NCBI RefSeq assembly: GCF_001650495.1
Contig: NZ_LWCS01000043.1
Coordinates: 149,364 to 213,363, forward strand
Reading direction: 5' to 3'
Length of the DNA: 64,000 nucleotides
DNA from: Mycolicibacterium iranicum
GTDB lineage: Bacteria; Actinomycetota; Actinomycetes; Mycobacteriales; Mycobacteriaceae
Shown: positions 43,746 to 50,764 of the stretch, piece after piece
Layout of the letters: each line of letters begins with the position of its first letter
How positions within the stretch are numbered: the first letter of the stretch is position 1
Program-made: the position numbers and the translations under genes
Notes under the pieces: model-generated
What the model was told of the DNA's origin: nothing
What the model saw: the letters and a program-made list of their open reading frames with translations, nothing else
Database searches by the model: none

Positions 43746-44684
43746 TCAGACCCCCGACGTCTTTCGTCCGTGGTCACCGAACGGCTCGTCGCGCTGCCGC
43801 ACGGCGTCGCGGAAGCCGTGTTCGCGCGCCTGCGCGACGAACGCGTGCCCCTCGGGCGTGTGCCTTGCGATGCCGTCGAACACCGTCGAGATCATGGCGC
43901 TGTTGGCCACCCCCTGGTTGTACAGCGCGCTGTTCATCGCGAGCTTGACCATGATCAGCTGGTTGACCGGAACCGCCGCGATCCGTTCGACCAGTCGCTC
44001 GACCCGGTCATCCAAGTCGGCCGGTTCCGGCGCCTCGACCGCCAGACCCCATTCGGCCGCCTGCGCCCCGGAGATGCAATCACCGGTCAGCAGAAGGCGT
44101 TTGGCGCGCTGGTCGCCGAGCCGGTGCGCCCACATCCCGGCGGCCGGGACCCCCCAGACGCGGGTCGGCGGGTAGCCGATCTTCGCATCGGCGGCAGCGA
44201 TCACCTGGTCGGCGTGCAGCGCGATGTCGGTACCGCCCGCCACGCAATAGCCGTGGATCTTGACCACCGTCGGCTTGTCGCAGCGCATCAGACTGGAGAA
44301 GCCGCGCACGAAGCGGCTCATCATCTGGTAGTCGATCATCGGGTCCCACGGCTGATCGGGAAGATGGTTGACGGCCTGGGTCTGTCCCGACAGCACGGTG
44401 TCCCTGTACGGACTGCCCCCGCCCGCCGACGACGATCCTTCGGCATAGGCCGACAGGTCGAAGCCCGCGCAGAAGCCTTCACCGCGACCCGAGACCAGGA
44501 TGACGTGCACACCGGGATCGAGGTCGGCCCGTTCGACGAGCGCCGAGAGCTCCAACGGGGTGTCGGCGATGATCGCGTTGCCCTTTTCCGGACGGTTGAA
44601 GGTGATCCGGGCGACGCGGCCTGTGACCTCGTAGGTCATCGTCTTCAGGTTGTCGAAGTCGACGGGCCTGATGGCGTGCGTCAT
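43746..44684 (-). CDS. echA4: Enoyl-CoA hydratase family protein (EchA4-like)
   Basis: 312 residues, the same length as M. tuberculosis EchA4. Start ATG 44682-44684 (MTHAIRPVDFDNLKTM), overlapping the fadE8 stop; a longer reading to 44762 lies in fadE8. Crotonase motifs GEGFCAGFDLSAYAEG, KIHGYCVAGGTDIALHADQV and PTRVWGVPAAGMWAHRLG. A longer loop after the oxyanion motif (about residues 85-110) is typical of this branch. Likely hydrates an enoyl-CoA made by FadE8. Confidence 0.92.
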   Translation of the reverse strand: MTHAIRPVDFDNLKTMTYEVTGRVARITFNRPEKGNAIIADTPLELSALVERADLDPGVHVILVSGRGEGFCAGFDLSAYAEGSSSAGGGSPYRDTVLSGQTQAVNHLPDQPWDPMIDYQMMSRFVRGFSSLMRCDKPTVVKIHGYCVAGGTDIALHADQVIAAADAKIGYPPTRVWGVPAAGMWAHRLGDQRAKRLLLTGDCISGAQAAEWGLAVEAPEPADLDDRVERLVERIAAVPVNQLIMVKLAMNSALYNQGVANSAMISTVFDGIARHTPEGHAFVAQAREHGFRDAVRQRDEPFGDHGRKTSGV

Positions 44685-46312
44685 CAGGCCTTCACCAACG
44701 CACGCTCGATGATCGGCGCCAGATCCAGCCCGGTGGGCAGCGTGCCGAAGGCGCCGCCCCACTGTCCGCCGAGCCTGCTGGCCAGGAATGCCTCGGCAAC
44801 TGCCGGATGGCCGTGGCGCACGAGGAGCGCGCCCTGCAGCGCCAGCGAGATGTCCTCAGCGACCTGCCTGCCGCGGTACTGGATCGTCTCAAGGTCATCC
44901 AGCTGCGGCTTCAGCCGTGCGGCGTGTGCGTCCAGGCGAGGATCCTGGCCCGCCGTGACGGAAAGCTCGTCGAAGAGCACATCGATGCACTCCGGCCGAG
45001 TTGCCATGGCGCGCAACGTGTCCAGCGCACTGACGTTGCCTGAACCCTCCCAGATGCCCATCAGCGGAGCCTCCCGGTACAGACGCGCCATCCCGAAGTC
45101 TTCGACGTAACCGTTGCCGCCCAGGCATTCCATCGCTTCGGCGGCGTGGGGCGTCGCGCGCTTGCACACCCAATACTTGGCGGCCGCCAATCCGATTCTG
45201 CGCAACAGTGTTTCGCGTTCATCACCGCGGACAGCCCGGTCGGTCGCGCCGGCCATGCGCATCGCCAACATCGTCGCCGCCTCGGCCTCGACGGCGAGGT
45301 CGGCGAGCACGTTGCGCATCAACGGCTGATCGATCAGGTAGGCGCCGAAAGCCATCCGGTGCTGTGCGTGGTGGATGGCACGCATCAGCCCGTTACGCAT
45401 GCTTGTAGCGCTGCCCAGGGTGCAGTCCAAGCGGGTCAGGTTGACCATCTCGATGATGGTCGGAACCCCGCGTCCCTCTTCTCCTACCAGCCACGCCGTC
45501 GCGCCGTCGTACTCCACTTCGCTGGACGCGTTGGCATGATTGCCGAGCTTGTCCTTGAGCCGCTGCAGGAACATCCGGTTGCGCGTGCCGTCGGGCAGGA
45601 TGCGGGGCAGGAAGAAGCAGCTCAGGCCTCCTGATGCCTGGGCAAGGACCAGGAAGATGTCGCACCTCGGGGCCGAGGTGAACCATTTGTGGCCGCGCAA
45701 CGAATAGGTGCCGTCCCCGTTGGGGGTCGCCTGAGTGGTACCGGCGCGCACGTCGGAGCCACCCTGCTTCTCGGTCATCGACATGCCCGCCGTGATACCG
45801 GGCTTCGTGGCCGGCACCGCTAGCTCCGGGTCATAGACGCGGCTGGTCAGGAGCGGCTCGTAAAGCGCGGCCAATTCGGGGTTGTGGCGCAGCGCGGGTA
45901 CGACGGCGTACGTCATCGAGATCGGGCAGATGTGCCCCGGCTCCGGCGTCCACACCGACGTCTTAGCCGCCCGCACCACATGCGCCCCGGGACGGTCGTC
46001 GGCCCACGGCGCGGCGTGCAGACCGTGTCCGACGGCCACGGTCATCAGCTCGTGGTAAGCCGGGTCGTACTCGACCTCGTCGACGCGGTGACCGTAGCGG
46101 TCGTGGGTGTGCAGCACGGGGCGGTGCCGGTCGGCGAGCTCGCCCCAGCGCTGCGCCTGCGCCGAGCCGCCCAGCGCACCGAGAGTCCATACCTCGTCGA
46201 CACCCCATTCGCCGCCTTCGCGGATCAGCGCCTCGGCGAGAACCGGTGACGCGGCGGGGTTGTAGTCGTCGAGCGGAGGAGCCTGATTGGTGACGACATG
46301 CGTGTCCTGCAT
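44684..46312 (-). CDS. fadE8: Acyl-CoA dehydrogenase (FadE8 / AidB-like)
   Basis: 542 residues. Three-domain flavin dehydrogenase with GITAGMSMTEKQGGSDVRAG, the sheet domain HKWFTSAPRCDIFLVLAQAS, and the helical C-domain RLDCTLGSATSMRNGLMRAI and ECLGGNGYVEDFGMARLYRE (catalytic-base region). AidB-like subgroup by length. Introduces a trans double bond in an acyl-CoA. First gene of the operon with echA4, paaX and echA5. Confidence 0.93.
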   Translation of the reverse strand: MQDTHVVTNQAPPLDDYNPAASPVLAEALIREGGEWGVDEVWTLGALGGSAQAQRWGELADRHRPVLHTHDRYGHRVDEVEYDPAYHELMTVAVGHGLHAAPWADDRPGAHVVRAAKTSVWTPEPGHICPISMTYAVVPALRHNPELAALYEPLLTSRVYDPELAVPATKPGITAGMSMTEKQGGSDVRAGTTQATPNGDGTYSLRGHKWFTSAPRCDIFLVLAQASGGLSCFFLPRILPDGTRNRMFLQRLKDKLGNHANASSEVEYDGATAWLVGEEGRGVPTIIEMVNLTRLDCTLGSATSMRNGLMRAIHHAQHRMAFGAYLIDQPLMRNVLADLAVEAEAATMLAMRMAGATDRAVRGDERETLLRRIGLAAAKYWVCKRATPHAAEAMECLGGNGYVEDFGMARLYREAPLMGIWEGSGNVSALDTLRAMATRPECIDVLFDELSVTAGQDPRLDAHAARLKPQLDDLETIQYRGRQVAEDISLALQGALLVRHGHPAVAEAFLASRLGGQWGGAFGTLPTGLDLAPIIERALVKA

Positions 46313-46350
46313 GCGACCACTGTTACATTAAACGGACGATCGCACAAGAA

Positions 46351-46361
46351 CTGTAATACAG
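46351..46361. promoter_or_regulatory. Short palindrome upstream of fadE8
   Basis: CTGTAATACAG (5-bp arms, 1-nt centre) in the AT-richer 53-bp gap between fadE8 and the 46366 gene, 39 bp upstream of the fadE8 start. Could be an operator for the PaaX-like protein or another regulator. Confidence 0.35.
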
Positions 46362-46365
46362 CCTG

Positions 46366-46905
46366 TCAGGCGCACAGCCGACTGAGTTCGTTGCGGGCCG
46401 CCTCGGCATCGCGAATCCGCCCGGCCTGCAGCTCGTCGGTGTTGGGCACGCCGGCGAGCGCGTTGACGCCGATCATCTGCAGCGTGCCCGCGAACTTGCG
46501 GGCAGCGTCAGCAAGCTCGGTCGGTGTATCGGAGCTGATCTGACTGGCCAGATACTCACCTCCGCCGACCATCGCCAGGCGCGCATTCGCCGCCACGGCT
46601 TCGACCGCCGCCGGTTCCGGTCCGACGCTGCGGTTGGTCTGCGACTGCACAGCGGTGGCGACGGTGTGCGCGGCTCGGCAGACCCGCCCCTTCGCGTCAC
46701 CGCTCAACATCGGAGCGGCCGCCACTTGCCCGGTCGACGCGGACTCAGGTCCGCTCACCAGGGCCCACACCGACAGTCCCACTGCAATCAGAGCCAGCAG
46801 CAACGCGATTGGCGTGAGCGGTGACGTCACGCGCGGAATCTTCACCGGTTCCCGCGACACTCGCGCAGGGGTGGAACCTGATGAATCGTCTCGGTCGTCA
46901 GCCAC
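46366..46905 (-). CDS. Single-pass membrane protein of unknown function
   Basis: 179 residues from GTG 46903-46905 (VADDRDDSSG). Charged N-terminus, membrane segment at about 33-56 (PLTPIALLLALIAVGLSVWA), and an Ala-rich helical extracytoplasmic domain with two cysteines. Layout resembles mycobacterial conserved membrane/Mce-associated-type proteins, but I recognise no family. A GTG at 46977 is an alternative start; the extra residues look non-coding. Confidence 0.7.
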   Translation of the reverse strand: MADDRDDSSGSTPARVSREPVKIPRVTSPLTPIALLLALIAVGLSVWALVSGPESASTGQVAAAPMLSGDAKGRVCRAAHTVATAVQSQTNRSVGPEPAAVEAVAANARLAMVGGGEYLASQISSDTPTELADAARKFAGTLQMIGVNALAGVPNTDELQAGRIRDAEAARNELSRLCA

Positions 46906-47059
46906 GTGGCGATGGTATGGGGATTCGCCCTCGCGATGACGCGAAAACGGCAGAGCCGCCGGCCACCTGTTTGTCACCGCAACATCCGGCCATTTAGGGA
47001 GTCTTGTTGTGTATCCTCAGCCGGCGGGGGAATTTTCAGCATTTAGGGGTGCGCACCAG

Positions 47060-48106
47060 ATGTCGATCGATACGGAATATATGCGCGAGGCAATGGCCAA
47101 ACGGCTGCGCCGCCGCGGTGTTTCCAGCGGACAGATCACTCTGCCCGCCGTGCCCGGAATGCTCGAAGAGTACGTGTCGATGTGCGACAAGATTTTCTCC
47201 GCGCTCGGGCGCAAGTTCTCCGTCGCCGAACGCGATCACCTGCGCACGTTGCTCGCCAAAGAGTTGGCCAACGCCTTTGCGGGCTCGAACCGGTCCAATA
47301 TCGTCATCTCCTACGACGCCCCTATCGGCACGGTGTTGAACTACTACATCAAGCCCGAGTGGACGTCGCTCGCCGACACCTACGACAACTGGGTGGCGAC
47401 CCGCAAGCCACCGCTGTTCGGCACTCATCCCGACGCGCGGGTGTGGGCGCTGTCCTCGCAGATGACCGACGTGCGGTCGGCTCGGGTGCTCGACATCGGA
47501 GCGGGAACCGGGCGCAACGCACTGGCGCTCGCCCGCCGCGGCCACCCCGTCGACGCGGTCGAACTGACCCCGAAGTTCGCCGAGATCCTGCGCGCCGAGG
47601 CGTACAAGCATCTCCTCAACGTCCAGGTGATCGACCGGGACATCTTCGACGCCATGGATGATCTGCAGAAGGACTACCAGCTCATCCTGCTGTCCGAGGT
47701 GACGCCCGACTTCCGGAACGTCCAGCAGCTTCGCGCGGTCTTCGAACTCGCCGCCGAATGCCTGGCTCCCGGAGGACAATTGGTGTTCAACGTCTTCATG
47801 CCGCGGCCCGGGTACCTGTCCGACGATGCGGTGCGTGAGCTGTCGCAGGCGGTACGCGAACTGGCCCAGCAGGTCTACAACGGGCTGTTCACCGGCGAGG
47901 AGATCGACGGCGCTGCCGCAGGCCTGCCACTGCGGCTGATGACCAACGATTCGGTGTACGACTACGAGAAAGCCAACCTGCCCGCCGGGGTGTGGCCCCC
48001 GACGGGCTGGTACGCCGACTGGGTGAGCGGCCTGGACGTCTTCGACCTGCCGAGGGAACAGTCGCCGATCGAGATGCGCTGGCTGGTTTACCAAAAAACG
48101 AGCTGA
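47060..48106 (+). CDS. Class I SAM-dependent methyltransferase
   Basis: 348 residues from ATG 47060 after AGGGG. Helical N-terminal region of about 120 residues, then a Rossmann methyltransferase: motif I RVLDIGAGTGRNALALARRG, acidic VDAVELTPKF and post-I IDRDIFDAMD. The ~100-residue N-terminal domain (LEEYVSMCDKIFSALGRKFS) is not part of the core fold and may bind substrate. It precedes a glycosyltransferase by 3 nt, implying joint action on a glycan or glycolipid. Target unknown. Confidence 0.88.
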   Translation: MSIDTEYMREAMAKRLRRRGVSSGQITLPAVPGMLEEYVSMCDKIFSALGRKFSVAERDHLRTLLAKELANAFAGSNRSNIVISYDAPIGTVLNYYIKPEWTSLADTYDNWVATRKPPLFGTHPDARVWALSSQMTDVRSARVLDIGAGTGRNALALARRGHPVDAVELTPKFAEILRAEAYKHLLNVQVIDRDIFDAMDDLQKDYQLILLSEVTPDFRNVQQLRAVFELAAECLAPGGQLVFNVFMPRPGYLSDDAVRELSQAVRELAQQVYNGLFTGEEIDGAAAGLPLRLMTNDSVYDYEKANLPAGVWPPTGWYADWVSGLDVFDLPREQSPIEMRWLVYQKTS

Positions 48107-48109
48107 CCC

Positions 48110-49819
48110 ATGTCCGAAGTGGCGCCGGCGCGCCGTCCGTCGATCTGCCTGAACATGATCGTGCGCAACGAGGCGCACGTCGTCCACGAGACGCTGGACT
48201 CGGTCGCACCGTTCATCACCACCTGGGTCATCGTCGACACCGGATCCGACGACGGAACCCAGGACAAGATCCGCAATCATATGGCCGCACTGGGCATACC
48301 GGGCGAACTACACGAGCGACCTTGGCGCAACTTCGGGCACAACAGATCCGAAGCCATCGCACTCGCCATGGGGCACGCCGACTACATCTGGGTGATGGAC
48401 GCCGACGATCTGCTGGTCGGCCAACCGGATTTCAGCGATCTCACCGCCGACGTCTACCAGTTGCACTACGGCCCCGACGTCTCGTATTGGCGGCGGCAGG
48501 TGTTCCGCGACGGGCTGCCGTGGCGCTACATCGGCGTTCTGCACGAATACGCCGATTGCGACCGCCCTTTCGAGGAGGTCCGCCTCGAAGGCGATTACTA
48601 CATCGAGTCCAGGCGGCTCGGCGGGCGCAATCTGGACCCGCAGAAGTACCTGCGCGACGCCGAGGTGCTGCTCGCGGAGGTCCAACGCCACCCCGACGAT
48701 GCCCGCTCGACGTTCTATCTCGCCCAAAGCTATTACGACTACGGCGATTTCGCGAACGCCCGGAAGTGGTATGCCCGCCGCGCCGAGATGGCCGGCTTCG
48801 ACGAAGAATCCTATTACGCGATGGCGCGGCTCGCCGACAGCATGTCACGGCTCGGTGAGCCGTGGCCCGAGGTCCAGGACGCGTACCTGAAGGCCTGGGA
48901 GTACCGGCCGTGGCGGGCGGAGCCGCTGTACGCGATCGCCCGCTGCTATCGCCTCGACGAGCGCTACCAGCTGGGCTACCTGTTCGCCGACCGCGCCGCG
49001 CAGATGCCGCTGCCCGAACAGGACGTGTTGTTCGTCGGCGCGGAGGTCTACACGTGGCGCGCGCTCGACGAAAAGGCTGTCTGCGCATCGTGGATCGGTA
49101 AACACGGCGAAGCGGTCGAGCTCTGCCGCCGCATCCTGGATCGCGACGATGTCTCCGAAGAGGACCGGCAGCGCATCATGGGCAACCGCGACTGCTCGGC
49201 CCCCCTCATCTACGACGCGGCGACCGCGTACCCGGACGCTGCAGCGCACAGCCGCGCTGCCGGCCCTCTCGACAGCGAGGTCACCGCCACGCTGGTCGTC
49301 GGCCCGGATCGCGCTGCGGCACAACGCACGTTGAACTCACTGCTCAATTGCTGCACCGATATCGAGCGTGTCGGCCGCGTGGTGGCCATCGACATCGGGT
49401 TGTCAGCCGACGACAAGGCTGCCCTCGGCGATCTCTACCCATTCCTGGAGTTCCTGTCCTACCCGAACGGGGTTCGCCCCGAGGGGATCCGCGCCGAGAT
49501 CGGCGGGCGGTTCTGGCTCTACCTCGGTATGGGGTGGCAGTTCTTCACCGACGACGACTACATCAAACGGCTCACCTCGGTACTGGTCGCAGAGCCGGAC
49601 GTCTACCAGGTAGGCATCAATTACGGCGACGCCGACAAGCTCACCGGCGCAATCGCGCCGCGGGATACATTGCGCCGCAACGCCAATACTGGCCACTATG
49701 TGCTGAGCGACGCCGCCGCCGTGGGTCCGGCCATGTTCGACTGCACGCGATGGGACGGCGGGCAGACCGGCCTGCGCACGGCATCCCTCGACGAAGTGCT
49801 CTGCGTGCTGCACGCCTGA
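48110..49819 (+). CDS. Bidomain glycosyltransferase: GT2 - TPR - GT-like
   Basis: 569 residues. N-terminal GT2 domain (about 10-230): SICLNMIVRNEAHVVHETLD, VDTGSDDGT and the DxD-like WVMDADDLLVG, with HEYADC later. Residues about 190-370 form TPR-like helices (STFYLAQSYYDYGDFANARK). The C-terminal about 170 residues look like a second glycosyltransferase-type fold with FFTDDDYIKRL as a possible metal motif. No signal peptide or membrane segments, so cytoplasmic. Paired with the upstream methyltransferase. Acceptor unknown. Confidence 0.85.
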   Translation: MSEVAPARRPSICLNMIVRNEAHVVHETLDSVAPFITTWVIVDTGSDDGTQDKIRNHMAALGIPGELHERPWRNFGHNRSEAIALAMGHADYIWVMDADDLLVGQPDFSDLTADVYQLHYGPDVSYWRRQVFRDGLPWRYIGVLHEYADCDRPFEEVRLEGDYYIESRRLGGRNLDPQKYLRDAEVLLAEVQRHPDDARSTFYLAQSYYDYGDFANARKWYARRAEMAGFDEESYYAMARLADSMSRLGEPWPEVQDAYLKAWEYRPWRAEPLYAIARCYRLDERYQLGYLFADRAAQMPLPEQDVLFVGAEVYTWRALDEKAVCASWIGKHGEAVELCRRILDRDDVSEEDRQRIMGNRDCSAPLIYDAATAYPDAAAHSRAAGPLDSEVTATLVVGPDRAAAQRTLNSLLNCCTDIERVGRVVAIDIGLSADDKAALGDLYPFLEFLSYPNGVRPEGIRAEIGGRFWLYLGMGWQFFTDDDYIKRLTSVLVAEPDVYQVGINYGDADKLTGAIAPRDTLRRNANTGHYVLSDAAAVGPAMFDCTRWDGGQTGLRTASLDEVLCVLHA

Positions 49820-49831
49820 CCGAAGGACATC

Positions 49832-50707
49832 ATGGTCGAACAAGATGGCCCGACACGAGACATCGGCCGGCTGCTGTTGCGCTGCCCGGATCGACCGGGA
49901 CTCGTCGCGGCCGTGAGCACGTTCCTCGCCGACGCCGACGCCAACATCGTCTCACTCGACCAGCATTCCACCCAACAGACCGGTGGAACCTTTATGCAGC
50001 GCACCATCTTTCATCTGCCCGGCCTGACCGCCGCCCGCGACGCTCTTGAGCGCGCGTTCGCAGACCAGGTCGCCGGGCCCTTCGGCATGGATTTCAGGCT
50101 CACCGAGGCAGCCAAGCCGAAGCGGGTCGCGATCATGGCATCCAGGGAGGATCACTGCCTGCTCGATCTGCTGTGGCGCAACCGCCGGGGTGAGTTGGAC
50201 ATGTCAGTGGTCATGGTGATCGCCAACCACCCCGACCTCGCCGACCCGGTTCGACCGTTCGGCGTGCCGTTCATCCACGTGCCGGCCCACAAAGACATTC
50301 GCGACGAGGCAGAGCGGCGTCAGCTGGATCTGCTGCGCGGCAACGTCGACCTCGTGGTGTTGGCGCGCTATATGCAGATTCTGACGCCGGCGTTCATCGA
50401 GGAGGTCGGCTGCCCGCTGATCAACATCCACCACTCGTTCCTGCCGGCGTTCGTCGGGGCGTCGCCGTATAGACGCGCGAAGGAACGCGGCGTGAAACTT
50501 GTTGGGGCGACTGCCCATTACGTCACCGACGATCTCGATGAGGGTCCGATCATCGAGCAGGACGTGGTGCGAGTGGATCACCGCCACAGCGTCGACGACC
50601 TGATTCGTCTCGGCGCCGACGTGGAACGCGCCGTGCTGTCGCGCGCGGTGTTGTGGCACTGTGAGGATCGCGTGATCCGGCACGCCAACCAGACCATCTG
50701 CCTCTAG
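49832..50707 (+). CDS. purU: Formyltetrahydrofolate deformylase
   Basis: 291 residues. N-terminal ACT domain (LLRCPDRPGLVAAVSTFLAD) and formyl-transferase-like domain with NHPDLADPV, YMQILTPAFIE and INIHHSFLPAFVGASPYRRA; active-site Asn/His/Asp set including VTDDLDEGPIIEQDVVRVDH. Releases formate from 10-formyl-THF. It starts 13 nt after the glycosyltransferase, probably in the same transcript. The stop is followed by a shared terminator. Confidence 0.96.
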   Translation: MVEQDGPTRDIGRLLLRCPDRPGLVAAVSTFLADADANIVSLDQHSTQQTGGTFMQRTIFHLPGLTAARDALERAFADQVAGPFGMDFRLTEAAKPKRVAIMASREDHCLLDLLWRNRRGELDMSVVMVIANHPDLADPVRPFGVPFIHVPAHKDIRDEAERRQLDLLRGNVDLVVLARYMQILTPAFIEEVGCPLINIHHSFLPAFVGASPYRRAKERGVKLVGATAHYVTDDLDEGPIIEQDVVRVDHRHSVDDLIRLGADVERAVLSRAVLWHCEDRVIRHANQTICL

Positions 50708-50715
50708 AACGGGGA

Positions 50716-50743
50716 CGGCCCCCCTCCCGAAGGAGGGGGGCCG
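50716..50743. terminator. Bidirectional hairpin between purU and the PGRS-like gene
   Basis: Perfect 12-bp stem CGGCCCCCCTCC (50716-50727), CGAA loop, GGAGGGGGGCCG (50732-50743) between convergent genes. No U tract on either side, as in many mycobacterial intrinsic terminators. Confidence 0.75.
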
Positions 50744-50764
50744 ACCCTGTTCGGTGTGTTACTG

